A DNA stretch of 64,000 nucleotides from Alishewanella tabrizica (GCF_014652375.1 NZ_BMYR01000008.1:62001-126000), one strand, 5' to 3'. Positions 1 to 10,213 are shown, counted from the stretch's first letter. Numbers and translations are program-made. Notes: a model not told the origin generated them from the sequence alone.

Positions 1-163
1 AGGCGACGAAGTATTAACACAAGGCGGGATTGTTGGACGCATCAGCAAAATTGCTGAAGACAAAGACTTTATCGTTGTTGCGTTAAACGACACTACAGAA
101 GTGACTGTGCAGAAGTCTGCTGTCAGTGCTGTGTTGCCAAAAGGTACCTTAAAGTCGTTATAA
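1..163 (+). CDS. yajC: YajC, preprotein translocase accessory subunit (3' fragment)
   Basis: Only the last 53 codons are in the window, read from base 2 to a TAA at 161-163. The fragment has the [14 protein letters not shown] core of the cytoplasmic YajC domain and ends in PKGTLKSL. YajC is a small single-span inner-membrane protein that joins SecD and SecF in the accessory complex of SecYEG. It lies 28 bp before secD on the same strand, the standard yajC-secD-secF order. The identification rests on this short domain plus the position; the membrane segment is outside the window. Confidence 0.9.
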   Translation, partial: GDEVLTQGGIVGRISKIAEDKDFIVVALNDTTEVTVQKSAVSAVLPKGTLKSL

Positions 164-191
164 GCGGCGCTTTTATCGAAAGGATGTTTTT

Positions 192-2048
192 GTGTTAAAC
201 CAAAATCCGCTTTGGCGCTACCTTGTTGTTATCGGGGTACTGCTGCTGGCATTAGTGTATGCCATGCCCAATTTATATCCGGAGGATCCGGCATTAAACA
301 TCAACGCAACACGCGGGGGTGTGGTGTCGGAAACCACGCGACAACAGTTAGAAGAACGCTTAACCGCGTCGGGTATCACGCCTAAAGCGGTTACGTTAGA
401 AAATGGTCAGGTATTAGTGCGATTTCAATCGGCTGAAGATCAGCTGCGTGGACGCCAAGTTGCCACCGAATTGCTCGGAAATGTGAACTATGTTTCTGCG
501 TTAAACTTAGTTCCTACCACACCGGCTTGGTTAGCGGCTATCGGTGCTAGCCCTATGAAATTAGGCTTAGATTTACGTGGTGGTGTCCATTTTTTAATGG
601 CCGTAGATATGAAAGCGGCCTTAGATAAAAACATTAACGATCTGACACAAGCATTTCGGGCCGATTTACGTGAGGCTCGGGTGCGGTATCGCTCAGTATC
701 GGCTGATGTTGAACGCGGTCAAGTGCAAATTTTATTGCGCTCAGCCGAAGATGTATTAGCGGCTCGTACTGCGTTAAGTCAGCTGGATCGTGAATATGTT
801 TTTACCGATGGCGCTGCTGAGTTTAGTTTAAATGTGAGTTTAAGCGAAAACCGTATTCGTGAAATTCGGGAATACGCGCTGGAACAAAACATTACCATTA
901 TTCGTAATCGGGTAAATGAGATTGGTGTTGCGGAACCGCTGGTGCAGCGTCAAGGCGCTGATCGTATTATCGTGCAATTACCTGGTGTACAAGATCCGGC
1001 GCAAGCGAAAGAGATTTTAGGGGCAACCGCCACGTTAGAGTTTCGTCTGGTTGATGAGCAAGGTGATTTAGCGGCGGCCTTAAATGGTCGTTTACCGCCA
1101 GGCTCGTCGTTATATACCGATCGTAATGGTCAGCCATACTTACTGGAAAACCGGGTTATGCTGACGGGTGAGCATATAACGAACGCCAGTTCGAGTTATG
1201 ATGAATACAGCCAGCCGCAGGTGAATATTTCACTTGATGCACAAGGCGGTAACCTCCTGTCAGTGGCCACGCGGGATTCCATTGGTCGGCGTATGGCGAC
1301 GGTGTTTATTGAGTATAAACCGGGCGAGGAATTACAAGCAGACGGTACGCCAGTGTTAATCAAACAAGAAGAAGTGATTAATGCGGCTACGATTCAAGCA
1401 CGTTTAGGACGTAGTTTCCGGATCACCGGTATCGGTAACCCAGCAGAAGCACAAAACCTAGCACTGTTACTGCGCGCAGGTGCCTTAATTGCACCAACAC
1501 AAATCATTGAAGAGCGTACTATTGGTCCAAGCTTAGGGCAGGAAAATATCGATTTAGGTATGACTGCTATTATGTGGGGCATGGTCGTAGTGCTGATCTT
1601 TATGGTGATTTACTATCGTGCGTTTGGGCTTATTGCGAACCTGGCGTTAGTGGCTAACTTAGTTTTGATTGTTGGTATTATGTCAATGATCCCAGGGGCT
1701 ACGCTGACCTTGCCGGGTATGGCAGGTATTGTGTTAACGGTAGGGATGGCGGTTGATGCCAACGTGCTTATTTTTGAGCGGATCCGCGAAGAATTGGCTG
1801 ATGGCCGTTCGGTACAGCAGGCCATTCATCAAGGCTATGATCGTGCTTTTGCTACCATTGCCGACTCTAACGTTACGACCCTATTAGTTGCGTTGATACT
1901 CTTTGGCATTGGTACCGGTCCGGTCAAAGGCTTTGCGATAACCTTAGCGATTGGTATTTTAACGTCTATTTTTACCTCAGTAGTGGGTACCCGCTTACTG
2001 GTTAACCTAATCTGGGGCGGCCGTCGCGTTCAGTCGCTGCCAATGTGA
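192..2048 (+). CDS. secD: SecD, protein-export membrane protein
   Basis: Inner-membrane RND-type subunit that uses the proton motive force to help pull proteins through SecYEG to the periplasm. It has 618 aa, near the usual 615. One N-terminal membrane helix spans about residues 8-26, the D1 motif LGLDLRGG is at 124-131, a large periplasmic domain follows, and five C-terminal helices run from about 455 to 610. The start is GTG at 192 with AAAGGA about 7 bases upstream. It sits between yajC and secF; its TGA ends 11 bp before the secF GTG, so the three genes are surely cotranscribed. Confidence 0.97.
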   Translation: MLNQNPLWRYLVVIGVLLLALVYAMPNLYPEDPALNINATRGGVVSETTRQQLEERLTASGITPKAVTLENGQVLVRFQSAEDQLRGRQVATELLGNVNYVSALNLVPTTPAWLAAIGASPMKLGLDLRGGVHFLMAVDMKAALDKNINDLTQAFRADLREARVRYRSVSADVERGQVQILLRSAEDVLAARTALSQLDREYVFTDGAAEFSLNVSLSENRIREIREYALEQNITIIRNRVNEIGVAEPLVQRQGADRIIVQLPGVQDPAQAKEILGATATLEFRLVDEQGDLAAALNGRLPPGSSLYTDRNGQPYLLENRVMLTGEHITNASSSYDEYSQPQVNISLDAQGGNLLSVATRDSIGRRMATVFIEYKPGEELQADGTPVLIKQEEVINAATIQARLGRSFRITGIGNPAEAQNLALLLRAGALIAPTQIIEERTIGPSLGQENIDLGMTAIMWGMVVVLIFMVIYYRAFGLIANLALVANLVLIVGIMSMIPGATLTLPGMAGIVLTVGMAVDANVLIFERIREELADGRSVQQAIHQGYDRAFATIADSNVTTLLVALILFGIGTGPVKGFAITLAIGILTSIFTSVVGTRLLVNLIWGGRRVQSLPM

Positions 2049-2059
2049 GGAGCTAAACA

Positions 2060-3007
2060 GTGAGAATATTTCGTTTTACTGATTCTATTAATTTTATGCG
2101 CTACAAATGGCCAGCATTAATGCTATCGGCGTTGTTGGTACTAGGCTCATTAGGATTGCTATTTACCAAAGGAATAAACTGGGGCTTGGACTTCACCGGG
2201 GGTACCGTGATTGAAGTTGGATTTGCTGAAAATGCTGATCTAACCCAAGTGCGGGCCATTCTGGCAGAGCGTGGTTATCCCGATGCAGTGGTGCAATATT
2301 TTGGTTCAAGCCAAGATGTGGCTATTCGTATCTCTCCACGAGAAGGCATTGATCAAAGCCGTATTTCCAATGAAATATTAGCGGCAGTATCTCAAACTTC
2401 GTCATCCGCTGTAGAGATGCGCCGTATTGAGTTTGTTGGACCTTCGGTAGGAGACGAGTTAAAAGAGCAAGGCGGTTTAGCCATGCTGGCTGCGTTAATT
2501 GGTATTTTACTGTATGTCGGCATGCGCTTTGAATGGCGGCTATCGTTAGGTGCGGTACTGGCATTAGGGCACGATGTGATTATTACCCTCGGCTTGTTCT
2601 CGCTGCTACAACTGGAATTTGACTTGACGGTATTGGCGGCTATTTTAGCGCTGATTGGTTATTCAATTAACGATACTATCGTTGTATTTGACCGGATCCG
2701 CGAAAGCTTCCGTAAATTGCGTGATGCCACTGCAGCTGAAACGGTTAATGATGCGGTAACCGCTACGTTAAATCGTACGGTCGTTACGTCGTTAACCACC
2801 ATTATTGTATTAATTGTATTATTTTATATGGGTGGTGCCTTAATCCATAACTTTGCTACAGCGTTGTTATTTGGTATTGCTATCGGTACTTATTCTTCTG
2901 TGTTTGTGGCCAGTGGTATTGCGGTACAGCTTGGCCTTAACCGCGAAGATATGTTGCCTCCACCACCACCAGAGAAAGAAGGCGAAGGCACAGAGCCCTT
3001 GCTCTAA
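2060..3007 (+). CDS. secF: SecF, protein-export membrane protein
   Basis: Partner of SecD in the Sec accessory complex. It has 315 aa with an N-terminal helix at about residues 18-36, the conserved WGLDFTGGT motif at 41-49 and a C-terminal block of five helices. The GTG start at 2060 is preceded by AGGAG (2048-2052). The tail is proline- then glutamate-rich (PPPPPEKEGEG), which is outside the conserved fold and probably cytoplasmic. It is the last gene of the yajC-secDF operon; a strong terminator follows at 3061. Confidence 0.97.
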   Translation: MRIFRFTDSINFMRYKWPALMLSALLVLGSLGLLFTKGINWGLDFTGGTVIEVGFAENADLTQVRAILAERGYPDAVVQYFGSSQDVAIRISPREGIDQSRISNEILAAVSQTSSSAVEMRRIEFVGPSVGDELKEQGGLAMLAALIGILLYVGMRFEWRLSLGAVLALGHDVIITLGLFSLLQLEFDLTVLAAILALIGYSINDTIVVFDRIRESFRKLRDATAAETVNDAVTATLNRTVVTSLTTIIVLIVLFYMGGALIHNFATALLFGIAIGTYSSVFVASGIAVQLGLNREDMLPPPPPEKEGEGTEPLL

Positions 3008-3060
3008 TCACCGGTAAAGGTGAGTACGTATGAAGTGTAATTACGTCTAAAGTGTGTTAA

Positions 3061-3088
3061 AAATGCCAGTCATCGACTGGCATTTTTT
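3061..3088 (+). terminator. Intrinsic terminator after secF
   Basis: An 11-bp perfect stem (arms 3061-3071 and 3075-3085, GC core TGCCAGTC/GACTGGCA) with a 3-base loop runs into six T residues. It closes the yajC-secDF operon and lies just before the ribosome binding site of the next gene. Confidence 0.9.
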
Positions 3089-3100
3089 ATAGGAAAATAT

Positions 3101-3472
3101 ATGAGTAAACAGCATGCACCGGGTTTTATTGCCTTAGTAAACGCAGCAAAAAGCCAGATCAACGAAATGACTATAGATGAAATGCAGCAGCACAATGAAC
3201 CTTATGTGCTGCTAGATATTCGCGAAGATCATGAATGGTTAAGTGGCCATTTGCCCGAAGCAATGCATCTCGGTAAGGGCATTATCGAGCGCGATATTGA
3301 GCAAACTGTGCCTGATAAAAAGCAAAAAATTGTGCTGTATTGTGGTGGTGGCTTTCGTTCTGCTTTATCCGCTCAGACATTGCAGCAAATGGGCTATCAA
3401 CATGTGTTCAGTTTAATCGGGGGATACCGAGAGTGGACTGCACGCAATTTGCCGGTAATAACACCAGAATAA
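3101..3472 (+). CDS. Single-domain rhodanese-like sulfurtransferase
   Basis: A 123-aa protein that is a single rhodanese fold. The active-site loop is CGGGFRS with the candidate catalytic Cys81; LLDIREDHEWLSGHLPEA (about residues 37-54) is the conserved N-terminal rhodanese signature, and GGYREW closes the fold. Such proteins carry a persulfide on the cysteine, but the donor and acceptor here cannot be told from sequence. There is no signal peptide, so it is likely cytoplasmic. AGGAAAAT lies just before ATG 3101. It stands alone after the secF terminator. Confidence 0.85.
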   Translation: MSKQHAPGFIALVNAAKSQINEMTIDEMQQHNEPYVLLDIREDHEWLSGHLPEAMHLGKGIIERDIEQTVPDKKQKIVLYCGGGFRSALSAQTLQQMGYQHVFSLIGGYREWTARNLPVITPE

Positions 3473-3488
3473 CGCTCTTCTAATAGCG

Positions 3489-4751
3489 CTATTCTAATAA
3501 TGTTGGCGTGTTGAGAGCAGAGAGGTTTAACGCTCTCACATCCAACCCACTTGGTTGTTGATAAACCCGCAAGCCAAACTCGGGTAAAATAGCCAATAAA
3601 TGATCAAAAATATCCGATTGTAAGCCTTCGTAAGCCACCCAAACGGTCGTATTGGTAAAGCAATAAATTTCTAGCGGTAATCCTTCAGCACTTGGCGACA
3701 GTTGCCGCACAATCAGCGTCATATTTTGGTGAATACCTGCATGATTTTTTAAATACTGCACCACATAAGCCCGAAAACTACCAATATTGGTAATACGCCG
3801 GGTGTTAACTGGCTCTTTGCCTTGTTCGGCTAATTGCGCGTTCCATGCATCAATTTCCTGTTGTTTTTCGTTTAAATACTGTTGCAGCAAACTAAAACGG
3901 CTTAGTTGATCAATTTCTGGTTTGCTTAGAAAGTGAATACTTTGTTGATCAAGCATAATACTACGCTTAATGCGTCTGCCGCCAGATTCCTGCATGCCTC
4001 GCCAATTTTTAAAGGGATCTGTCATAAAACGGCGGGTGGGAATAGTCGTGATGGTGCGGTCCCAGTTTTGAATTTTGACAGTATGCAGGGCGATATCTAT
4101 TACATCGCCATCGGCGTTCAATTGGGGCATTTCAACCCAATCACCAACGCGAATGATATCGTTCGAAGAAATTTGTACACTGGCCACTAACGATAAAATG
4201 GTGTCTTGGAAAATGAGCATTAAAACGGCGGCCATAGCGCCTAAGCCAGATAACAAGATAAGCGGAGAACGATCGAATAGGGCAGCGATAACCAAAATAA
4301 CAGCAATCGCATAAATAACGATAGTGGCCAGTTGGATGTAGCCTTTAATCGGTTTATTGCGGGCATCAGGCCTGCGGGAGTACAAATTATTTATTAATGA
4401 CAGCAAATTACTGAGGGCGATGGCAATCGTTAACACCACGAAGGCGTTTGTGACATTCACGGTGACTTGCATTAGCAAGTCAGGGAGCAGTGGAACTTTG
4501 TGGATCAGCGTTGAAATGACTAGCGCCGGTACGACATTAGATAAACGGGAAATAAAGCGCAGATCAAACCCCCGTTGCTCGCATTGCTTTCGTTCTAAAT
4601 TAAGCAGCCGCAAAACGCCACGCAGTAAGATATGCTTTACCAGAAAATTAGCGCACCAAGATAAGCACAGCAGTACTGTTAAACCAAGCCACATGGCTAA
4701 ATGGCTGTATTCGGCTGTCCAGGCATCAAGTTGTGCGAGTTGTTCTTGCAT
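3489..4751 (-). CDS. ybdG: MscS-family mechanosensitive channel, YbdG type
   Basis: Inner-membrane channel that opens under membrane tension to release solutes on osmotic downshock. The 420-aa protein (E. coli YbdG is of similar length) has helices at about residues 18-45, 72-110 and 140-160. A pore-lining helix at about 165-195 includes SGLGAMAAVLMLIF, followed by the soluble DWVEMP beta domain. I chose ATG 4751, which has GAGGT just upstream; a longer reading to 4838 would run through the suhB terminator and has no family similarity. The gene follows suhB on the minus strand and is convergent with the rhodanese gene. Confidence 0.9.
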   Translation of the reverse strand: MQEQLAQLDAWTAEYSHLAMWLGLTVLLCLSWCANFLVKHILLRGVLRLLNLERKQCEQRGFDLRFISRLSNVVPALVISTLIHKVPLLPDLLMQVTVNVTNAFVVLTIAIALSNLLSLINNLYSRRPDARNKPIKGYIQLATIVIYAIAVILVIAALFDRSPLILLSGLGAMAAVLMLIFQDTILSLVASVQISSNDIIRVGDWVEMPQLNADGDVIDIALHTVKIQNWDRTITTIPTRRFMTDPFKNWRGMQESGGRRIKRSIMLDQQSIHFLSKPEIDQLSRFSLLQQYLNEKQQEIDAWNAQLAEQGKEPVNTRRITNIGSFRAYVVQYLKNHAGIHQNMTLIVRQLSPSAEGLPLEIYCFTNTTVWVAYEGLQSDIFDHLLAILPEFGLRVYQQPSGLDVRALNLSALNTPTLLE

Positions 4752-4777
4752 AATTACCTCGTGTCGGTCAGGTCGAT

Positions 4778-4803
4778 AAAAAAATCCGACAGTTGTCGGA
4801 TTT
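4778..4803 (-). terminator. Intrinsic terminator after suhB
   Basis: Read on the minus strand, a 9-10 bp stem (AAATCCGAC against GTCGGATTT, arms 4794-4803 and 4782-4791) is followed by seven T residues (4784-4778). It ends suhB transcription 27 bases before the ybdG ATG, and it decides the ybdG start. Confidence 0.85.
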
Positions 4804-4866
4804 ACAGTACGGATGTTGACGCTTGGCAGCACAAGCATGCCGCCGAACGTACAGTGTAGCAGCGTA

Positions 4867-5670
4867 TTATTTCGCTAAGGTTTCTGACAAGTGTGGGCGC
4901 ATGCCTTTCACCATGGCTTGCAGCACTTTCGGGCTGGCTGCCACAGTATTACCGCTCTTCATGTGATTATTGCCTCCAGCAAAGTCGCACACCATGCCAC
5001 CGGCTTCACGCACAATCAGCTCGCCTGCTGCGATATCCCATGGTTTTAAGCCGATTTCCCAAAAGCCATCAAAGCGGCCTGCGGCAACGTAGGCTAAATC
5101 TAAGGCAGCTGAGCCAGTGCGGCGCATATCTGCACAATCAGCAAAGAAAGCATTAAAAATATTGCTGTAACTGTCTAAGTGGTGTTTCGCTTTGAAGGGA
5201 AAACCCGTTGCTAAGATACTGCCTTGCATATCGGGCAGGTTACTCACGCGGATCCGGGTACCGTTTAATTGTGCGCCACGGCCACGCGATGCGGTAAAGA
5301 GCTCGCCACGCAATGGATCGAAAATCACTGCTTGGTCTAACTTACCGTTATGTTTTAAGGCAATAGAGACTGCAAAATGCGGAATGCCTTTGATAAAGTT
5401 GGTCGTGCCATCTAACGGATCGATGATCCATTGAAACTCACTGTCATTGTTGCCGTAATCGCCATGCTCTTCGCCCACAATACCATGGGTTGGGAAGGAT
5501 TTTTTTAACACCGCAACGATAGCTTGTTCAGCTTCGCGGTCGACATTGGTAACGAAATCATTCGTTCCTTTTGGCATTTTTTGAACCATGTCTAGCTGGC
5601 CACAAGCACGTGCAATAACATTACCCGCACTACGGGCAGCGCGAATAGCGATGTTTAACATCGGATGCAT
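4867..5670 (-). CDS. suhB: SuhB, inositol-1-monophosphatase family protein
   Basis: Mg2+-dependent inositol monophosphatase fold; in E. coli SuhB is also a NusB/E-associated factor for rRNA antitermination. The 267-aa protein starts MHPMLNIAIRAARSAGN, nearly the E. coli N-terminus, which fixes the start at 5670 (an upstream extension to 5835 has no similarity). Metal-binding residues are in GEEHG (66-70), IDPLDGTTN (83-91) and WDIAAGE (211-217). It is transcribed alone, with its own terminator at 4803-4778. Confidence 0.96.
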   Translation of the reverse strand: MHPMLNIAIRAARSAGNVIARACGQLDMVQKMPKGTNDFVTNVDREAEQAIVAVLKKSFPTHGIVGEEHGDYGNNDSEFQWIIDPLDGTTNFIKGIPHFAVSIALKHNGKLDQAVIFDPLRGELFTASRGRGAQLNGTRIRVSNLPDMQGSILATGFPFKAKHHLDSYSNIFNAFFADCADMRRTGSAALDLAYVAAGRFDGFWEIGLKPWDIAAGELIVREAGGMVCDFAGGNNHMKSGNTVAASPKVLQAMVKGMRPHLSETLAK

Positions 5671-5920
5671 AACGATTACCTTATTTTGGAAAGAGCTGTA
5701 TAAATAACATTCAAAAGAGCGGCGCGTATTGTAGCGGTTGGGCAGAAAAAGTAAAGCCTTAGCGTCAGTTTTCCTGGATAAAGCATCAAGGTTGCAATGT
5801 GGGGTAAAAGCCCATCGTGGTATCAGTACGTTCATCTAGGTATCTGGTGGGTTAATGATAGATTCATCCGCGCTCTGTTATACCTTGTGCTGACATTAAT
5901 GATGAACACGAGGACTCTTT

Positions 5921-6502
5921 ATGTTGAAATTAGTTGCCACCATGGCTGCTTTTACGGCGTTATCAGCGAATACGGTATTGGCACAAACGCCAGATAGCGG
6001 ACTGTATCTTGGTGCACATTATGGCCAGCAAAAAGTCGACTTGGAATCAGATTTAGGCAGTGCTAATGCCAAATTTGGCCTTGTTGGAGTCAATTTAGGC
6101 TATCAACTCAGCCCATTCTTGGGATTAGAAGCGCGTTATGCGCAAGGCGTTGAAGATGAGGATCTGTTCAGTGGTTCAGATGCGGCACGTTTTGAGCTAG
6201 ATCGGCATATGGCGTTGGTTGCAAAAGGAACTTTTCATCTTGGCCAAACCGTGTCGGTGTTTGGCACCGCGGGATACGGAGAAACCCGTTATGCCCTTGC
6301 TTATGAAGTGCTAGGCGCTGACGGCCGCGAAACAACCACTGAAAAAGGCGTACAATTTGGTGCAGGTGTTGCACTTAACCTCACAAACAGTTTGAGTGTT
6401 GTGGCAGAATATACTCGGTTACCTAAACTGGAAGAGGAAGACGAGGGGCTGTTTAAATCGGATGTCTCTCTGATGACCTTGGGACTGCAGTACCGCTTTT
6501 AA
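5921..6502 (+). CDS. Small outer-membrane beta-barrel protein
   Basis: A 193-aa protein with a signal peptide (hydrophobic 3-19, likely cut at VLA-Q, residue 21/22). Alternating amphipathic strands follow and the protein ends in LGLQYRF; the terminal aromatic Phe is the outer-membrane assembly signal. Segments such as GLYLGAHYGQQ and GLVGVNLGYQLSPFLGLEAR are typical of the porin/OmpW-OmpA-like 8-strand group. Ligand and function are unknown. GAGGACT precedes ATG 5921. It stands alone between divergent suhB and sixA. Confidence 0.8.
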   Translation: MLKLVATMAAFTALSANTVLAQTPDSGLYLGAHYGQQKVDLESDLGSANAKFGLVGVNLGYQLSPFLGLEARYAQGVEDEDLFSGSDAARFELDRHMALVAKGTFHLGQTVSVFGTAGYGETRYALAYEVLGADGRETTTEKGVQFGAGVALNLTNSLSVVAEYTRLPKLEEEDEGLFKSDVSLMTLGLQYRF

Positions 6503-6619
6503 CGCAGAACTCAACATGACGGGGGCCAGCTGTGCCCCGTAATAGTGTGTTCTTATATGAGTGCTAACATTTTTTGTGATGCACATTACAAAAGAATTGC
6601 ACATCAATTTGGATACCTT

Positions 6620-7156
6620 ATGAGCACACTTTACTTTTTACGCCATGCTACGGCTGAGGTTATATTGCCAGATCAGGACGATCGTGCGCGCTGCTTAATT
6701 GAAAAAGGCAAACAGCAAGCGGCAAAGGTAGGGCAATTTATGGTACGCCACGACATGTTACCGCAGCATGTCTTTACTAGCCCCTATCCACGGGCAAGCG
6801 AAACAGCTGCTATTGTGTGTGAGCAAGCGAAGTTAACCTCTGCCACAGCGGTGGATTGGCTAGCGCTTAATACGCCGCCGCTGGATGCACTTGAGGCGTT
6901 ACAACGCCTGATCCCCCAATTATCAGCACCTAGCCTGTTTGTTGGACATGAGCCTGATTTATCGCAGCTGATAAGCCGTATGTTGAACGCACAACTGCCA
7001 TTGCTGGAACCTTTGTTAAAGGTTCGTAAAGCCTCACTAACCTGTTTGCAATTAAATACAGAATCAACTGAATTTACTGCATCGTCTGCTGGCAGCAACG
7101 ACAGCGCTACAGTAAATTGGTGCCTGCAATGGTCGGTGCCCGTAAAGTTTATGTGA
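6620..7156 (+). CDS. sixA: SixA, phosphohistidine phosphatase
   Basis: Histidine-phosphatase of the RHG fold; in E. coli SixA removes phosphate from phosphohistidine in ArcB and in the nitrogen-related phosphotransferase system. The catalytic motif RHATAE is at residues 8-13, the second histidine is in VGHEPDLSQLI, and the protein has 178 aa (family about 160). I place the start at ATG 6620, giving MSTLYFLRHA like other SixA N-termini; the frame is open back to 6545 without similarity. It converges with purH across a shared terminator. Confidence 0.9.
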   Translation: MSTLYFLRHATAEVILPDQDDRARCLIEKGKQQAAKVGQFMVRHDMLPQHVFTSPYPRASETAAIVCEQAKLTSATAVDWLALNTPPLDALEALQRLIPQLSAPSLFVGHEPDLSQLISRMLNAQLPLLEPLLKVRKASLTCLQLNTESTEFTASSAGSNDSATVNWCLQWSVPVKFM

Positions 7157-7157
7157 T

Positions 7158-7189
7158 AAAAAAGGTCGCCAATTTGGCGACCTTGTTTT
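7158..7189. terminator. Bidirectional terminator between sixA and purH
   Basis: A perfect 9-bp stem AAGGTCGCC/GGCGACCTT (7162-7170 and 7176-7184) with a 5-base loop. It is flanked by an A run on the left and a T-rich run on the right, so it can stop both the plus-strand sixA transcript and the minus-strand purH transcript. Confidence 0.85.
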
Positions 7190-7232
7190 AGCGCAGTTAA
7201 CTGCATTAAATCCCAGCGAGACACGCTTTAGA

Positions 7233-8819
7233 TTAATGCCTAAAGTGTCTTACGCCGGTAAATACCATTGCCATACCATGCTCATCAGCAGCAGCAATCA
7301 CCTCAGCATCACGCATAGAGCCACCTGGCTGGATCACGGCAGTAATACCGGCAGCGGCAGCAGCGTCAATACCATCACGGAATGGGAAGAAGGCATCAGA
7401 GGCCATCACTGAGCCTTTAACTTCCAGATTCTCGTCTGCGGCTTTAATACCGGCAATTTTCGCGCTATACACACGGCTCATTTGGCCAGCACCTACACCA
7501 ATGGTCATGCTATCTTTCACATACACAATGGCATTGGATTTCACAAACTTCGCCACTTTCCAGCAGAACAGTAAATCTTTTAGCTCTTGCTCAGTTGGCT
7601 GGCGCTTGGTGACCACTTTTAAATCAGCGGCGCTAATTTGCGCTTGATCGCGATCTTGCAACAAGATACCGCCATTGACCTGCTTAATATCCAGTGCAGG
7701 CGCTGCGGCAGTAAAGTCACCGCACACTAACAAGCGCACATTAGGCTTACTGCCAACCACCGCTATTGCTGCTTCTGTAGCGCGTGGCGCGATAATGACT
7801 TCTACAAACTGCCGACTAACGATTTCTTGTGCTGTCGCTTCGTCCAGCTCGCGGTTAAAGGCAATAATACCGCCAAAGGCTGAAGTAGGATCGGTGCTAT
7901 AGGCGCGGTTATAGGCGGCTAGAATGTTGTCACCAATGGCCACGCCACATGGATTCGCATGTTTCACGATAACACAGGCTGGCTCTGAGAATTCTTTTAC
8001 GCACTCTAACGCTGCGTCAGTATCGGCGATATTGTTGTAAGACAGCGCCTTACCTTGTAGCTGAGTTGCAGTGGCCACTGAGGCTTCGCTGGCGTTAGCA
8101 TCGACATAAAACGCCGCTTGCTGATGGCTATTCTCGCCATAGCGTAGGTCTTGTTTTTTTACAAACTGGCTATTAAAGGTACGTGGAAACTGAGTGGCAG
8201 CGTCATTCTCTTGGCCGTATGCCGGCAGCATAGTGCCAAAGTAATTGGCAATCATGCCATCATATTGCGCGGTGTGTTCAAAGGCGCTGATGGCTAAGCT
8301 AAAGCGGGTAGCCTGCGTGGTTGCACCCTGGTTGGTCTGCATTTCGGCAAGTACAGTAGCATAATCGCTGGCATTAACCACAATGGTCACATCCTGATGG
8401 TTTTTCGCCGCTGCGCGTACCATGGTTGGACCACCGATATCGATATTTTCAACCGCGTCTGCAAGCGTGCAATTAGCGTTTGCAACGGTAGTGGCGAATG
8501 GATAAAGGTTAACCACGACTAGATCGATAGGGCCAATATGATTGGCAGCCATAACGGCTTCATCTGTGCCACGTCTTGCTAAAATACCGCCATGGATTTT
8601 AGGGTGTAACGTTTTAACGCGGCCATCCATTATTTCCGGGTGACCGGTGTAATCAGATACCTCAATAACCTTAATACCTTGCGCCGCGAGTAATTTGGCG
8701 GTACCGCCGGTAGATAAAATTTCTACCTGCATAGCATGAAGGGCGTGGGCAAATTCAACAATACCGGTTTTATCGGAGACGCTTAACAAGGCGCGGCGAA
8801 CAGGGCGAAGTGTGCTCAT
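7233..8819 (-). CDS. purH: PurH, AICAR transformylase / IMP cyclohydrolase
   Basis: Bifunctional enzyme of the last two steps of IMP synthesis. The 528-aa length is the family norm. The N-terminal cyclohydrolase domain has SVSDKTGI (13-20), STGGTA and [15 protein letters not shown] (69-83). The C-terminal transformylase has the catalytic KHANPCG (Lys286-His287). It lies downstream of prmA-dusB-fis on the minus strand, but a strong terminator separates it from fis, so it probably has its own promoter in the 88-bp gap. No purD follows; the gene ends against sixA. Confidence 0.98.
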   Translation of the reverse strand: MSTLRPVRRALLSVSDKTGIVEFAHALHAMQVEILSTGGTAKLLAAQGIKVIEVSDYTGHPEIMDGRVKTLHPKIHGGILARRGTDEAVMAANHIGPIDLVVVNLYPFATTVANANCTLADAVENIDIGGPTMVRAAAKNHQDVTIVVNASDYATVLAEMQTNQGATTQATRFSLAISAFEHTAQYDGMIANYFGTMLPAYGQENDAATQFPRTFNSQFVKKQDLRYGENSHQQAAFYVDANASEASVATATQLQGKALSYNNIADTDAALECVKEFSEPACVIVKHANPCGVAIGDNILAAYNRAYSTDPTSAFGGIIAFNRELDEATAQEIVSRQFVEVIIAPRATEAAIAVVGSKPNVRLLVCGDFTAAAPALDIKQVNGGILLQDRDQAQISAADLKVVTKRQPTEQELKDLLFCWKVAKFVKSNAIVYVKDSMTIGVGAGQMSRVYSAKIAGIKAADENLEVKGSVMASDAFFPFRDGIDAAAAAGITAVIQPGGSMRDAEVIAAADEHGMAMVFTGVRHFRH

Positions 8820-8857
8820 CAGGTTTATCTCGTTGTAGCCAAAAGAAAAAGGTCAAT

Positions 8858-8880
8858 AAAAAAGCACCCGAAGGTGCTTT
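8858..8880 (-). terminator. Intrinsic terminator after fis (UUCG loop)
   Basis: On the minus strand the arms AAAGCACC and GGTGCTTT (8880-8873 and 8868-8861) enclose a TTCG tetraloop, and the T run continues to 8858. It ends dusB-fis transcription before purH. A second hairpin, GCAGGG/CCCTGC (8885-8890 region to 8900), sits directly between the fis stop and this terminator. Confidence 0.88.
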
Positions 8881-8907
8881 GGTGCAGGGCGGAACCCTGC
8901 GGGGGCA

Positions 8908-9198
8908 TTACGACATGCCGTATTGCTTTAATTTCTTACGCAGCGTACCGCGGTTGATACCCATTAAGTTGGCTGCACGCGTTTGGTTACCGCGAGTGTA
9001 CTTCATAACTTCTTCTAGTAACGGCCGCTCTAATTCGGATAATACCAACTCGTATAAATCGTTCACGTCTTGGCCGTTAAGCTGTTGCAAGTAATTAGCA
9101 ACGGCTTTTTGTACGGCGTTAGATAAAGCTTGTGGCTTCTCTTGAGTCTGAACATGGGCGTTAGTGATAAATGGCGAAGTAACGTTCGAATTAAACAT
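8908..9198 (-). CDS. fis: Fis, nucleoid-associated regulator
   Basis: Homodimeric DNA-bending protein that activates rRNA/tRNA promoters and shapes the nucleoid. It has 96 aa (E. coli 98). The C-terminal helix-turn-helix has [20 protein letters not shown] at about residues 70-89, almost identical to enterobacterial Fis, with the dimer helices before it. It follows dusB by 17 bp, the classic dusB-fis operon, and is presumably controlled from the promoter upstream of dusB. Confidence 0.97.
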   Translation of the reverse strand: MFNSNVTSPFITNAHVQTQEKPQALSNAVQKAVANYLQQLNGQDVNDLYELVLSELERPLLEEVMKYTRGNQTRAANLMGINRGTLRKKLKQYGMS

Positions 9199-9215
9199 TG
9201 CTTTTCTCTTTTACG

Positions 9216-10190
9216 TTAGGTTGCTGCTAGTTTATGAAAATAGTCATTTAATGTATTGAGCTGCTGGTTAGCATCCTCAATACCATTGAATTCACTGCGA
9301 AATAGTCCTGCTGCATCATGTTCTGCCAGGTACCAACCCACATGTTTACGGGCGATACGGGCACCAGCGTGCTCTCCATAGAGCTGATGCAGACCTTGAA
9401 CATGCTCCAGCATTATTTGCTGCACCTCGCATATGGCAGGTGCAGCCAGTTTCTCCCCTGTTGCCAAATAGTGCACGACTTCTCGGAAAATCCATGGCCG
9501 ACCTTGTGCCGCACGACCAATCATAATGGCGTCGGCACCGGTGTAATCGAGCACGAATTGCGCTTTTTCCGGTGAAGTTATATCACCATTGGCAATGACC
9601 GGTATCTTAACCTGCTGCTTAATGGCAGCAATGGTGTCGTACTCGGCTTCTCCTTTATACATACAGGCTTTAGTACGACCATGTACTGCTAACGCTTGTA
9701 TGCCGTTATCTTCTGCTATTCGCGCAATTAATGCGCCATTGCGGTTTTCGGTGTCCCAGCCGGTGCGTATTTTTAAGGTAACCGGCACATTAACCGCCTT
9801 AACTACCGCGTTTACAATTTGCTGCACTAGCTCGGGGTATTGCAATAACGCCGAACCTGCTAGCTTTTTGTTCACTTTTTTTGCTGGGCAACCCATATTA
9901 ATATCAATAATGTCGGCGCCTATGTCGACATTATGTCGAGCTGCATCGGCCATCTGTTCAGGATCACTGCCCGCAATTTGTACTGAGCGAATGCCTGACT
10001 CGTGGCGATGTCCCATCCGATTCTGTGACTTTTCGCTCTGCCAGACCAGTGGATTGCTCGACAGCATTTCAGATACAGCTAAAGCAGCACCAAATCGCCG
10101 ACAAAGCTCCCTGAAAGTGTGATCAGTGACTCCAGCCATCGGAGCACAAATAACCTTGTTCGCTAACTGATATGGACCTATGCGCACCAC
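9216..10190 (-). CDS. dusB: DusB, tRNA-dihydrouridine synthase B
   Basis: FMN-dependent reduction of uridine to dihydrouridine in tRNA (position 17 in E. coli). The 324-aa TIM barrel has the flavin site APMAGVTD (16-23), the catalytic Cys101 in NMGCPAKKV, and phosphate-binding GADAIMIGRAA. It is the first gene of the dusB-fis operon; translation of dusB and fis is closely linked. It follows prmA on the minus strand after a 260-bp gap that holds the likely operon promoter. Confidence 0.95.
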   Translation of the reverse strand: MVRIGPYQLANKVICAPMAGVTDHTFRELCRRFGAALAVSEMLSSNPLVWQSEKSQNRMGHRHESGIRSVQIAGSDPEQMADAARHNVDIGADIIDINMGCPAKKVNKKLAGSALLQYPELVQQIVNAVVKAVNVPVTLKIRTGWDTENRNGALIARIAEDNGIQALAVHGRTKACMYKGEAEYDTIAAIKQQVKIPVIANGDITSPEKAQFVLDYTGADAIMIGRAAQGRPWIFREVVHYLATGEKLAAPAICEVQQIMLEHVQGLHQLYGEHAGARIARKHVGWYLAEHDAAGLFRSEFNGIEDANQQLNTLNDYFHKLAAT

Positions 10191-10213
10191 TGAATCCGAG
10201 GCTCTACCCTTAA

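Noticed and set aside
4752-4838. 29-residue N-terminal extension of the YbdG channel
   Set aside because: It would be encoded across the suhB terminator and has no family match; ATG 4751 has a good ribosome binding site.
5671-5835. 55-residue N-terminal extension of SuhB
   Set aside because: The E. coli-like N-terminus begins exactly at 5670; the extension has no similarity.
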